IMG/VR virus record: IMGVR_UViG_3300048446_000115
Span: 1-32,523 of that record
DNA length: 32,523 nucleotides
Strand: one strand, 5' to 3'
Origin: a virus
Every line of letters begins with the position of its first letter. Position 1 is the first letter of the stretch. Shown in pieces: positions 24,048 to 30,875 of the stretch. The position numbers and the translations under genes are program-made. The notes under the pieces were generated by a model. The model made no database searches and was not told where the DNA came from. It was given only the letters and a program-made list of their open reading frames with translations.

Positions 24048-25747
24048 TCACCAAACTCCAGTGCTATTTCTTTGTCCTCAGATGAAGAGTTAGTAAGTTC
24101 ATCTGTTGCGACCTCGCTCAGTCTACCTGTTTCGTTATCGAACACAAGTTGAGTGGCTAACCCTACGTCACCAGTGTACCTACTCTTCAGGATACGTACC
24201 CTAGTGGTTGAGGCTTCTAGTGGATCATCAGATTGCTGGTTACGCTCCAGAGAGATCACACAATCAGATAGCTGTGCAATTGACTGACTTCCTCTGAGGT
24301 GGCTCAAGCCTGTCTCAATGCCGTTCTCGTGCCCCTTGTTACCGTCTACCCTGCGCAAGTGAGACACGAGTATCAGACCAACACCCGTCTCCTCTACAAG
24401 AGTTCTTAGTCGGTGCATGATTGCGTCAATAGATCGCCGCTCATCACCTTCAATGGTGGTGGATACAAGCATGTGCAAGTGGTCAATCACTACCCACTTA
24501 CAGTTACATCCGATGATCATAAACCTAAGCTTACTGAATATAGATTCAATATCGTTAGCTCCGAAGTGAGCGTGAATCCACACACGATTGTTGTTGTCAC
24601 CATCATACATCACATCAAAGAATTTATCTAACTCTTCTTCAGTATACTGCTCACGTATGCGATCAATGTGTAGCTTTGCATTTGCTTCTATAGATAGTAT
24701 ACCATCAACTGTCCTGTTGAACGATTCCTCTAGCGCAATGATTCCTACGTTATCGTTAGTTGTTTTGATTAGGTGATGCTCTATCTCGCGTGTGACACTG
24801 GACTTCCCAAGACCTGTACCACCAGTAAGAGTTATCAGTTCACCATGTCGCATTCCCTCTAGCTTCTCATTCAAACCTTCCCAAGGGTAGGGAAAGGACT
24901 GCTTCTTCTCTCTGTTTTTGTACTTGTCCCTGTTCTCTGAAACACTAAGGACTCCAGAGGGTGTGTAGGTTTTAGATGCCCACCAAGCCTGAACATAATT
25001 AGTATGATCATGCTTTCTCAGCATGTCATTGGCATCCTTGAAACCTTCAGGCATACGCATTATCTTTGCTTTGCTTGGACGAAGAAGTCGAGCCACTCTT
25101 TTAGCTGCTTCTATCCCTGCCTTGTCTTCATCGAAATTTACGATGACCGTATCGAAACTCTCTAGGTATTCTAGTGAAGCTTTTACATCACGCTCTGCTC
25201 CGTTTGCTCCAGACCTGATGCTAACCACAGGCCACTTAGAGCCTAGTAGTTCATAAGCAGCCATAGCGTCACACTCTCCCTCAACCAAGGTTATGTACTT
25301 ACCACCCTCTTGGAAGATGTGCTGACCAAACAAACCTGCATCACGAATAGATCCTCTTGAATAGAAGTTCTCTTTTCCAGTAGAACCAAGAACCCTTTCT
25401 TTAAAAGCAACGAGTTCTTTTTCTTTGTAGTAGGGATAGAGGTGTTTCTTAATTGAACCATCGCTACCCATAATACATCGAACCCCGTATCGCTTTGCTG
25501 TTTCCTCTGATATACCTCTGTCATTTAGAGCAACGTACTCACCCTCTTCTGAGAAAGTCAAAGGCTCTGTATTAATTACGTTAATGTTGGATTCTCCCAT
25601 CGGTTGTTCACCCGTTAAGTTAGTGTACCTTCTTTGACTGAACCTGTCATTACATGAAAAACAAAATGCGCTACCATCCTCATTGATAGATAGGGCATCA
25701 CTTGACCCGCACTCTGGGCAGGGTTGGTGTAGTTTTACAAAAGCCAT
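24044..25747 (-). CDS. primase-helicase, T7 gp4-like (567 aa)
   Basis: Domain order as in T7 gp4 (566 aa). Numbers count from the GTG at 25750; subtract one for the chosen ATG. Zinc-binding primase head with Cys11, Cys14, Cys30 and Cys33 (CPEC...CFSC), TOPRIM fold with Glu157 (LVEGECDA) and Asp207/Asp209 (NFDEDKAG), then a RecA-like DnaB-type helicase with Walker A GGTGLGKSS (310-318), Walker B VVIDHL (Asp423) and a later SHLRGSQSIAQLSD segment. It unwinds the fork and makes RNA primers for the polymerase encoded next. GGAGG precedes the ATG at 25747. A terminator-like hairpin lies just upstream. Confidence 0.95.
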   Translation of the reverse strand: MAFVKLHQPCPECGSSDALSINEDGSAFCFSCNDRFSQRRYTNLTGEQPMGESNINVINTEPLTFSEEGEYVALNDRGISEETAKRYGVRCIMGSDGSIKKHLYPYYKEKELVAFKERVLGSTGKENFYSRGSIRDAGLFGQHIFQEGGKYITLVEGECDAMAAYELLGSKWPVVSIRSGANGAERDVKASLEYLESFDTVIVNFDEDKAGIEAAKRVARLLRPSKAKIMRMPEGFKDANDMLRKHDHTNYVQAWWASKTYTPSGVLSVSENRDKYKNREKKQSFPYPWEGLNEKLEGMRHGELITLTGGTGLGKSSVTREIEHHLIKTTNDNVGIIALEESFNRTVDGILSIEANAKLHIDRIREQYTEEELDKFFDVMYDGDNNNRVWIHAHFGANDIESIFSKLRFMIIGCNCKWVVIDHLHMLVSTTIEGDERRSIDAIMHRLRTLVEETGVGLILVSHLRRVDGNKGHENGIETGLSHLRGSQSIAQLSDCVISLERNQQSDDPLEASTTRVRILKSRYTGDVGLATQLVFDNETGRLSEVATDELTNSSSEDKEIALEFGE

Positions 25748-25759
25748 CACGCCTCCATA

Positions 25760-25784
25760 AAAGAAGGGGCCGAAGCCCCTCTTG
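25760..25784 (-). terminator. UUCG-capped hairpin with U-rich tail between two replication genes
   Basis: On the minus strand GGGGC, TTCG, GCCCC forms a 5-bp GC stem capped by a C(UUCG)G tetraloop, followed by TTCTTTTAT. Flanking AAGA and TCTT can extend the stem with one bulge. It starts just after the stop of the 82-aa gene and its tail runs into the ribosome binding site of the primase-helicase gene. It looks like an intrinsic terminator or attenuator that lowers downstream expression, or an RNA end-protecting hairpin. Confidence 0.72.
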
Positions 25785-25785
25785 T

Positions 25786-26034
25786 TTAGTCAAGACCAGA
25801 GAGTTCTAGCTCCATTTGAGCGTCAGGTTCGTCAGCCATGCTGTCAAACTCTCCTTCCAGTTCCTCAGAGAACTTTACTTCAGCGCCTTGAAGGATAGCT
25901 AGTCGGGCCTGTAGACCACCAGCTTCTTCACGCACCATCTGTACAAGACCTACAAGTTGCTGGGCACGATCAGATAAATCCGACACGTTGTACTCAACGT
26001 CTTTATAGGTCACTGTGTTCTTTGATTCGGTCAT
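25786..26034 (-). CDS. small acidic helical protein next to SSB (82 aa)
   Basis: It begins NTVTYKDVEYNVSDLSDRAQ, then QLVGLVQMVREEAGGLQARL and AILQGAEVKFSEELEGEFD, ending in the acidic tail PDAQMELELSGLD. The layout (short beta strand 'xVxYKDVEYNVxDLSD', then one long helix) resembles DUF6447-type proteins as I recall. The acidic end resembles tails through which SSBs contact replication proteins, but that is only a resemblance. Encoded 11 nt after the SSB-like gene and followed by a hairpin terminator. Confidence 0.7.
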   Translation of the reverse strand: MTESKNTVTYKDVEYNVSDLSDRAQQLVGLVQMVREEAGGLQARLAILQGAEVKFSEELEGEFDSMADEPDAQMELELSGLD

Positions 26035-26045
26035 ACTTCCTCCTT

Positions 26046-26504
26046 CTAAAATGCTAATGATTCTAAACTTACAGGCCCAGCCGATGGCACATCTCCGCGC
26101 TCAATCAGGTCTAGGATCTGCACTGCCTGAAGCTGTGGACGAACAATCTTCTTTGGCTTTCCGTACTCTTTACGTGCCCACTGTACTGCGACTGTTGAAC
26201 CGTTACCGATTCCAACATCTGTTCGGTTCTTATCCTTATCTACTACGATAGGGGGAGTAACCTGAGAGCCGTCTGAGTTGTGTGCCCATGTTGCAAACTT
26301 AATAACAGGGTCTGGCGTGAAAGACTTTCCACCAGCGGGAATCAGAAATGCTTCTGAGAATCCTGCGTCAGTGAACATGTCAAAGACATCATCTGAAACA
26401 GCTAAGAAAAGCTCGTACCAAGATTTAGTCTTGTTGTAGTCAAGGTTAGGAACAACCAAGTGTGGAAAGTAAATCTGTCCTTCTACAATGTTGGGTGGGT
26501 TCAT
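26046..26504 (-). CDS. putative single-stranded DNA-binding protein (152 aa)
   Basis: AGGAG lies six bases before the ATG at 26504. The likely beta-rich core (GQIYFPHLVVPNLDYNKTKS, NRTDVGIGNGSTVAVQWAR, KKIVRPQLQAVQILDL) fits an OB-fold SSB as found beside primase-helicase in T7-like phages (gp2.5). The GNGSxVxVxxxxxEY...LQAVQILDL pattern is one I associate with phage SSBs. The last residue is Phe (SLESLAF), as in T7 gp2.5, although the end is not strongly acidic. Gene position supports the call; sequence identity to gp2.5 is not evident. Confidence 0.7.
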   Translation of the reverse strand: MNPPNIVEGQIYFPHLVVPNLDYNKTKSWYELFLAVSDDVFDMFTDAGFSEAFLIPAGGKSFTPDPVIKFATWAHNSDGSQVTPPIVVDKDKNRTDVGIGNGSTVAVQWARKEYGKPKKIVRPQLQAVQILDLIERGDVPSAGPVSLESLAF

Positions 26505-26513
26505 CTAAAACTC

Positions 26514-26750
26514 CTATGTTTTATTTAAGGTTCCTGAATTGTACTCCCTAATGAAAGGAATGTACACATCTTTTTCAATGTCAATGTCAATTGGTTCACT
26601 GAACTCGACGATCAAATTGTTACCGCTAAATTGTTTAGTACACGAAAGAATTGAACACTTATTTTCGTACAATAATCCCATATACTTTGAGGTAGTGAAA
26701 GTAGAGTACTCTTGTTCTGTCATGAATATTTTAGTCACAGTATAGTTCAT
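26514..26750 (-). CDS. small hypothetical protein (78 aa)
   Basis: I chose the ATG at 26750, inside the end of the upstream gene; GTG at 26738 and ATG at 26723 are alternatives. The product contains TKIFMTEQEYSTFTTSKYMG, LLYENKCSILSCTKQFSGNN and LIVEFSEPIDIDIEKDVYIP, a beta-rich small domain. No family is recognised. It lies 9 nt upstream of the SSB-like gene. Confidence 0.62.
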   Translation of the reverse strand: MNYTVTKIFMTEQEYSTFTTSKYMGLLYENKCSILSCTKQFSGNNLIVEFSEPIDIDIEKDVYIPFIREYNSGTLNKT

Positions 26751-26955
26751 CCAAAAAGTCACTGAACAATCTTCCCAAGTCATCATCCATGATACGCCAG
26801 CATCCTACTTCAGCGCACCTGTCTCTGACAAAATCAAAGAACTTCATCTTGACTCTTGATGATGGGGTAACTGTGGTTATTCGTAGTGCCCATAACTGTG
26901 CCCACCAATCGTCCAGTGCGGAGTAGAACTCTGCCTCTGTGTCATTCGCACTCAT
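26731..26955 (-). CDS. small acidic aromatic protein (74 aa)
   Basis: A strong GGAGG precedes the ATG at 26955. The sequence contains AEFYSALDDWWAQLWALRIT, SRVKMKFFDFVRDRCAEVGC and DDDLGRLFSDFLDELYCD. Acidic, Trp-rich and helical, it looks like an inhibitor or adaptor-type small phage protein, but there is no recognised family. It overlaps the upstream gene by 14 nt. Confidence 0.68.
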   Translation of the reverse strand: MSANDTEAEFYSALDDWWAQLWALRITTVTPSSRVKMKFFDFVRDRCAEVGCWRIMDDDLGRLFSDFLDELYCD

Positions 26956-27127
26956 GTGTTTCCTCCAGTGTTAAGTAGTTTTCAATATAGTTTATCACAA
27001 ACTCCTCGCCATGCACAAGACATAACTGAAGTGCCTCCTCACGCACAAGATCAGTCACTGGAGCCTGTAGTGTATAGACTTGTGAATACTTGAGAATATG
27101 ATTCGACACATCAATTACGTTCTTCAT
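26942..27127 (-). CDS. small hypothetical protein (61 aa)
   Basis: Start ATG at 27127 with AAGGTAG upstream. It reads NVIDVSNHILKYSQVYTLQA, PVTDLVREEALQLCLVHGEE and FVINYIENYLTLEETHECE, predicted helical and acidic. No recognised family. Encoded 9 nt after the DUF932 gene, in the same transcript. Confidence 0.66.
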   Translation of the reverse strand: MKNVIDVSNHILKYSQVYTLQAPVTDLVREEALQLCLVHGEEFVINYIENYLTLEETHECE

Positions 27128-27136
27128 GTTACTACC

Positions 27137-28087
27137 TTACGCTGCAAGTGACTTGGATGCAAGTCGAACAGAGTCGGTACGCTTGGCCTTGATTGCTAGG
27201 ATGCTACCTTCAACAGTCTTTCTAGCAGCAGGGGCGTGTGTACTCCAGTGAGTCATAGCATTGTACGCTGCCCAGTGAGTAGATCCAAGTGTCTTCTGCT
27301 CATCAGTAGTGTACTGGTTCCACATGTACTGTAGCGCACGATTGCGGTACACCTCTGGCTCCTCCATCAACTCAGTGACAGACATGTTAGGCTTGGACAG
27401 CACAAACTTACACTTAGCTGCGATAGCGAACACGTTGAATGCCTCACGGTTAGTGATGCTGTTCTGAGTCCAGTACTTCCAACGATCAGCCTCATGCTGG
27501 TAACTATTGAGAGCAGCAGCAAGCTTACGCTGGGCATGTTCAGTACTCATACTGATAGTGTGCTTCGCCTTGTACATGCTGAAGTTATCCACAAAGACCT
27601 GACCATTAGTGCATACCATACGAACCGCGCCTATCTGTAGAGTGACTGCCCAACCACCATCAAAGGATGTCCTACCATTGATCTGGAATCGGCTCTCGTC
27701 ACCCTTTGCAGTCTCTATGGTATACTCAGGAAGAGTGATTGTAATAGTACCCTTGCCTCCTTCTGGTGTCATCATAGAGTCAACATAGGCACCCTTACAG
27801 TTGATGCCTGATGCCTTGCAGATGTTAACCATAGCCCTGTATAAGTCACCATACTGTGCGCCCTTGAAGTTGTAACTAGGCTTAACCACATTAATTGGTG
27901 GCTCATCAGTACCTGCTACATGTAAACCTCTACGGTTAGGATCAGCAACATTAAAGCCATCACTGTTAGTATATAACATAGGTCTTGACTCTATTATAGT
28001 ATCAACAATACTAGGTGGAACTAAGTTATCAAGAGGATGAGACTCAGTAACTGTATTGTTAAATATGTTAAATACATTTGTATTCAT
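27137..28087 (-). CDS. DUF932 (phage/plasmid-like, YfjQ-type) protein (316 aa)
   Basis: The central part matches DUF932: FQINGRTSFDGGWAVTLQIG, then AVRMVCTNGQVF, a block typical of this family (the 'VCTNG' segment), followed by a helical C-terminal half (AALNSYQHEADRWKYWTQ...). DUF932 proteins are widespread in phages, plasmids and genomic islands; their role is not settled. It is the first gene after the leftward promoter near 28146, so it is probably expressed strongly and early, ahead of the replication genes. The ~60-nt leader is AT-rich. Confidence 0.82.
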   Translation of the reverse strand: MNTNVFNIFNNTVTESHPLDNLVPPSIVDTIIESRPMLYTNSDGFNVADPNRRGLHVAGTDEPPINVVKPSYNFKGAQYGDLYRAMVNICKASGINCKGAYVDSMMTPEGGKGTITITLPEYTIETAKGDESRFQINGRTSFDGGWAVTLQIGAVRMVCTNGQVFVDNFSMYKAKHTISMSTEHAQRKLAAALNSYQHEADRWKYWTQNSITNREAFNVFAIAAKCKFVLSKPNMSVTELMEEPEVYRNRALQYMWNQYTTDEQKTLGSTHWAAYNAMTHWSTHAPAARKTVEGSILAIKAKRTDSVRLASKSLAA

Positions 28088-28145
28088 TATTTTCCCTTGG
28101 TTATAAAAATATATAGTAAACTAGCTGTTTCAATATGTTAAATAG

Positions 28146-28156
28146 ATTATAGCATA
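28146..28156 (-). promoter_or_regulatory. leftward extended -10 promoter upstream of DUF932 and replication genes
   Basis: On the minus strand TATGCTATAAT is at 28156-28146, identical to the 11-mer of the late promoter at 62-72. The -35 position is poor (GCAACA with an 18-bp spacer), so recognition would depend on the extended -10. It lies in the 111-bp gap between the HTH gene and the DUF932 gene and points to the replication block. AT-rich DNA (TTACAATTTAAT) lies upstream. Confidence 0.66.
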
Positions 28157-28198
28157 CAACCTTGGTAGGTGTTGCTGATTAAATTGTAACAAATTGTT

Positions 28199-28432
28199 TC
28201 ATTTTTCTGAGTATCTTCGACACCTCCTTATCACAGACATCACACTAACCCTAGATACATTAAGTTCTAACATGATGTCGGTTATGGCTGATCCAGTGCC
28301 ATACATGGTTGCTATCTTGATTGTTCTTTCAGATGGTTTTTCTCTCCAACCAATAGGCCAGTATCTGTCAGGATACAGTTTGTTTATGTTGTCTTGAGAC
28401 TTGATTGCTTTGTAGAATTTGTCATTAGTCAT
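28199..28432 (-). CDS. small helix-turn-helix protein (77 aa)
   Basis: Residues about 40-74 read IKIATMYGTGSAITDIMLEL and NVSRVSVMSVIRRCRRYSEK. This fits a helix-turn-helix: helix, turn, then a recognition helix starting at VSRVSVMSVIRR, in the manner of Trp-repressor or sigma-region-4-like phage proteins. The N-terminal part (NKLYPDRYWPIGWREKPSER) is polar. Placed directly upstream of the promoter at 28146, it may regulate that promoter; this is inference. It overlaps the preceding gene by ATGA. Confidence 0.72.
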   Translation of the reverse strand: MTNDKFYKAIKSQDNINKLYPDRYWPIGWREKPSERTIKIATMYGTGSAITDIMLELNVSRVSVMSVIRRCRRYSEK

Positions 28433-28884
28433 TTATCTTTCCACCTCATCTCCATCATTGTTGGTTTGTAATTGAAATAATATTCAGTGTAACCAGCCAA
28501 TGCAGTCTCACGTTTACACTCATCAGGCATGCACTGGGGAGGATCTGACCAATCAGTATCAGGCATACCGCTAGGAGCGCACAGGAGGAGCTTAGAACAC
28601 TTTTCCCATGACATGTGTACCTTACCATACCTCTTGGTATACTCCTCTGAGAGGCCGTGAAAATGCCTGTACAGCCAGTAGTAGTGCTTAGTATTAGACC
28701 GCACCCATACAGTGCTTGGGTGATTCTTATGTGCCAGACGGTAAGGAACAGGCGCACCACCTTCGACCACATGATGTGCAGCACACAGCATTTGCGCTGA
28801 CTCCAGTACCATCTTGACCACATGCTTATCACACTGCATGGACGCAGCCTTCAAAGGGCATGGGTCTATGTAGAATATGTTCAT
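28429..28884 (-). CDS. conserved phage protein with CDKHVVKM motif (151 aa)
   Basis: It starts MNIFYIDPCPLKAASMQCDK, then HVVKMVLESAQMLCAAHHVV, later YRLAHKNHPSTVWVRSNTKH, YYWLYRHFHGLSEEYTKRYG and PPQCMPDECK. The block 'MNIFxxDxxPxxxAxxxCDKHVVKMxxExAQ' with 'NHPxxxWVRxxxxxYxWL' and 'MPDE' is one I recall as a conserved but unnamed family in T4-like and T7-like phages. Many His, Cys and Asp residues are invariant, which suggests an enzyme or metal site. No function is claimed. Confidence 0.8.
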   Translation of the reverse strand: MNIFYIDPCPLKAASMQCDKHVVKMVLESAQMLCAAHHVVEGGAPVPYRLAHKNHPSTVWVRSNTKHYYWLYRHFHGLSEEYTKRYGKVHMSWEKCSKLLLCAPSGMPDTDWSDPPQCMPDECKRETALAGYTEYYFNYKPTMMEMRWKDK

Positions 28885-29192
28885 GCTTGCTCTCTCATGC
28901 GGTCTTGATAGTCATGGTACTCTTCTCCCCAAAACTCCAGATCATCGTGCAAATCTTTCAGAGCATCACGGGCATCAGTGAGTCGATCATATCTCTTAAG
29001 GCCAGCGTTAGGAAACTTCTCCCTCTGTCTTTCATAGTGTCTAACACGTTCCATTAGAGTATCTTTAATTTCCATTAACACAAGCTCACGCAATCTACTT
29101 TCAAATTGCTCCTTGTTACCATTAAGTATTAGAGCCTCTCGACTCTCAGAGTAAATTACAAAATGATCCACAAATAAATCTATATTATCCAT
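28881..29192 (-). CDS. small charged helical protein (103 aa)
   Basis: I chose the ATG at 29192, the third of three ATG codons, because AAGGA lies 8 nt upstream; the longer reading begins with TTG. The sequence holds NKEQFESRLRELVLMEIKDT, LMERVRHYERQREKFPNAGL and LKDLHDDLEFWGEEYHDYQD, mostly charged helices. No family is recognised. It overlaps both neighbours, so it is part of the early operon. Confidence 0.65.
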   Translation of the reverse strand: MDNIDLFVDHFVIYSESREALILNGNKEQFESRLRELVLMEIKDTLMERVRHYERQREKFPNAGLKRYDRLTDARDALKDLHDDLEFWGEEYHDYQDRMREQA

Positions 29193-29349
29193 CATCATTA
29201 TCCTTTTCAAAAATAGTAACGCTTATAGACCAAGAAAAACTTTCAGAGTTGTACCCCCTATCAATTAGTTCAGCCTGAATACACTCACTAATGTAGTCAC
29301 TGTCCTGATTATCATGGAACTCATTGATTAAAATATCTATAGTTTTCAT
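29185..29349 (-). CDS. small hypothetical protein downstream of pseudoknot element A (54 aa)
   Basis: The ATG at 29349 has only a weak purine stretch (AAGAAA) upstream. It reads KTIDILINEFHDNQDSDYIS, ECIQAELIDRGYNSESFSWS and ISVTIFEKDNDDG, an acidic small domain. A longer open frame to 29394 would start inside the pseudoknot element and is less likely. The weak ribosome binding site plus the structured element 28 nt upstream make translational control plausible. Confidence 0.6.
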   Translation of the reverse strand: MKTIDILINEFHDNQDSDYISECIQAELIDRGYNSESFSWSISVTIFEKDNDDG

Positions 29350-29376
29350 AAAATTTCTTATCTGTACTAGTAAAGG

Positions 29377-29404
29377 TGAGCAGTTTATCCACATACTCAG
29401 GTGG
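29377..29404 (-). ncRNA. pseudoknot element A (upstream of gene at 29349)
   Basis: Minus strand: stem CCAC/GTGG (4 bp), loop CTGAGTAT, linker ATAAAC, then TGCTCA. Loop TGAGTA pairs with TGCTCA with one G-U wobble (six pairs), forming an H-type pseudoknot with a 1-nt loop 1 (C) and an A-rich 6-nt loop 3. It lies between the 85-aa gene (stop 10 nt away) and the 54-aa gene. Family of six; see the findings. Confidence 0.72.
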
Positions 29405-29414
29405 CAGGAGTAAC

Positions 29415-29672
29415 CTATTCAACAGCGATACCGAAGTCGCTGCCATCCTCATGAAACACAGTGATCTCATGATCTGAGGTGCCATACTTGTAGTTAATCA
29501 GGTGTAGTATCTCACGTATCTGACTATTGCTAGCATTCACCTTCTCTGCAATGGTCATCACATGCTCATCTGTAAGATGCACAGGGTCTGACTTCCTGCA
29601 AACTTTAATATCAGTCCAGCCCTTATCTGAGTCACGGCTGATCACCGCCTTTCTTGCTCTGTGGATATTCAT
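29415..29672 (-). CDS. small hypothetical early protein (85 aa)
   Basis: The ATG at 29672 overlaps the upstream stop (TAATG), with AGGA about 11 nt before it. Sequence: NIHRARKAVISRDSDKGWTD, KVCRKSDPVHLTDEHVMTIA, EKVNASNSQIREILHLINYK and ITVFHEDGSDFGIAVE. The middle (LTDEHVMTIAEKVNASNSQIREIL) could be a small helical domain and the end a beta hairpin. I do not recognise it. Confidence 0.64.
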   Translation of the reverse strand: MNIHRARKAVISRDSDKGWTDIKVCRKSDPVHLTDEHVMTIAEKVNASNSQIREILHLINYKYGTSDHEITVFHEDGSDFGIAVE

Positions 29673-29896
29673 TATTTAATGTCCTTGATTACTTGAATGC
29701 ATACACCATCGGCAACACTGTACGACTTGTACGTACCCTTGCCTAGATAGATATGCGCTGATGCTCTTGCTCTAACTGCATGTTCTTTAGGAACAATGAA
29801 CCAATCACCTTGCTTCATGCCAGAGAAGAGTCCCTTCCAGCGTGAACGTCCAGTGGTAGGAGCAGGAGCAGATTGCACTTTATAATACGTAGCCAT
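29672..29896 (-). CDS. small early protein downstream of pseudoknot element B (74 aa)
   Basis: The ATG at 29896 is preceded by GAGGAAG. The protein starts MATYYKVQSAPAPTTGRSRW, then KGLFSGMKQGDWFIVPKEHA and RARASAHIYLGKGTYKSYS, ending in CIQVIKDIK. The block GDWFxVPxxxxxRxRxSAxxxGK is seen in small phage proteins I recall, perhaps DNA-mimic or DNA-binding folds; function unknown. The pseudoknot ends only a few bases before the ribosome binding site. Confidence 0.7.
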   Translation of the reverse strand: MATYYKVQSAPAPTTGRSRWKGLFSGMKQGDWFIVPKEHAVRARASAHIYLGKGTYKSYSVADGVCIQVIKDIK

Positions 29897-29911
29897 ATTT
29901 TTCTTCCTCGT

Positions 29912-29939
29912 TGAGCAGTTTTTCATCATGCTCAGGATG
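29912..29939 (-). ncRNA. pseudoknot element B (adjacent to the ribosome binding site of gene at 29896)
   Basis: Minus strand: stem CATC/GATG, loop CTGAGCAT, linker AAAAAC, then TGCTCA. TGAGCA and TGCTCA are perfectly complementary (six Watson-Crick pairs). The Shine-Dalgarno GAGGAAG starts two to three bases after TGCTCA, so folding could hide the ribosome site. Confidence 0.76.
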
Positions 29940-29953
29940 CGAGGGGTTTTGGT

Positions 29954-29986
29954 CATCAGCACAGGCCCTCGTTACCTATGCTGATG
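29954..29986 (-). other. 8-bp inverted repeat between two early genes
   Basis: CATCAGCA (29954-29961) and TGCTGATG (29979-29986) are perfectly complementary, with 17 nt between. It follows the stop of the 230-aa gene and precedes pseudoknot element B. It has no T-run on the minus strand, so it is more likely an RNA processing or stabilising hairpin than a terminator. Confidence 0.6.
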
Positions 29987-29994
29987 TTTGTAAT

Positions 29995-30687
29995 CTATCC
30001 GACTGCAATTAGGTCTGTGTCTACAACAAAGTTGCCTTTGTCTTTCTTAGCCTTAGCCTTAGCAATCAATCCGACAATAACCTTACCAGCCTTGACGTTC
30101 ACAAGGTCTGAGGCATCGCCATCTATCACCCTGCGACCTTTGTAATACTTGGGCATACCATTGCGGAACACCACAGACATAGGCACATTAGACTTGAGTG
30201 CCTTGACCACATGTTTTTGGTATGCAGGTTCGTTACTGTAGGAGTACATCAACTCGTAGTTGGGTGGAGTCTTACCCAGCCTTGACGCATTCTTCGTATA
30301 GTCATAGAAGAAAATATCGGGAAACTCCTGCGGTATCCCATGCTTCTCCCACGGTATGTCTGACAATACATTAAGACGCACTGCCGCCTTGACACCCTGA
30401 CGCTTGCAAAGCTTGTCGAAGTTAGTCAATTCCTTGCGAAGCTTGTCAAGGAAACCAGCCCTGTCGCTATGCCACCAATCAGACTTGCGTTGCCTACCTG
30501 CCTTGACGTTTGAGAATACGCCCATACCTGCCGACTCAAGGCAAGACTCTGCACATCCTGCTACATGCCGGTAAGGACAGAGAACATCATCAGGCATGAG
30601 AGACAGACCCGCCAGCCGATACTCTTGGCTGCTATTGTCACTTTTCTTTAGCTTGGTGTTACCGCCTGTTGTATCAAGTAGTTTCAT
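29995..30687 (-). CDS. GP88/DUF7227-like conserved phage protein (230 aa)
   Basis: It begins MKLLDTTGGNTKLKKSDNSS, then LAGLSLMPDDVLCPYRHVAG, CAESCLESAGMGVFSNVKAG and AVRLNVLSDIPWEKHGIP, DIFFYDYTKNASRLGK, NYELMYSYS. The early CP...GC...CL..AG cysteine group with 'R...N..SDI.W' and 'F.DYTK' is a pattern I recall from proteins of phages and plasmids related to mycobacteriophage gp88; the family name is from memory. The fold looks like a TIM-type beta/alpha series; no enzyme activity is known to me. Its GC content and codon use appear somewhat higher than its neighbours. Confidence 0.76.
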   Translation of the reverse strand: MKLLDTTGGNTKLKKSDNSSQEYRLAGLSLMPDDVLCPYRHVAGCAESCLESAGMGVFSNVKAGRQRKSDWWHSDRAGFLDKLRKELTNFDKLCKRQGVKAAVRLNVLSDIPWEKHGIPQEFPDIFFYDYTKNASRLGKTPPNYELMYSYSNEPAYQKHVVKALKSNVPMSVVFRNGMPKYYKGRRVIDGDASDLVNVKAGKVIVGLIAKAKAKKDKGNFVVDTDLIAVG

Positions 30688-30875
30688 TCTTCCTCCATCA
30701 TTGCCCTGTCTGCTTGGAATCTTTCAATCGTTGTCTCAATTGAATTGATCTTCTCGCACTCAGCCTGAATCACTGGATGCCATAGTTCATCAATGACATC
30801 CCCCGGCTTATAGAAATCCCATGCCCATTCTTTGAAACTTTTGATCTCAGTTGGATCTAATTCTTTAAATATCAA
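30684..30875 (-). CDS. small early protein with TTG start (63 aa)
   Basis: I chose TTG at 30875: a strong GGAGGAAGG sits just upstream and the TTGA overlaps the upstream TGA stop in the same way as the ATGA junctions elsewhere. The longer open frame to 30920 also starts with TTG but lacks a ribosome site. Sequence: IFKELDPTEIKSFKEWAWDF, YKPGDVIDELWHPVIQAECE and KINSIETTIERFQADRAMME. Helical and acidic, unknown function. Confidence 0.66.
   Translation of the reverse strand: MIFKELDPTEIKSFKEWAWDFYKPGDVIDELWHPVIQAECEKINSIETTIERFQADRAMMEEE

Noticed and set aside
29898-29990. Small gene ending ...NPSHPEHDEKLLNEEEKYGYVL
   Set aside because: The frame looks protein-like but has no ATG, GTG or TTG after the preceding in-frame stop.
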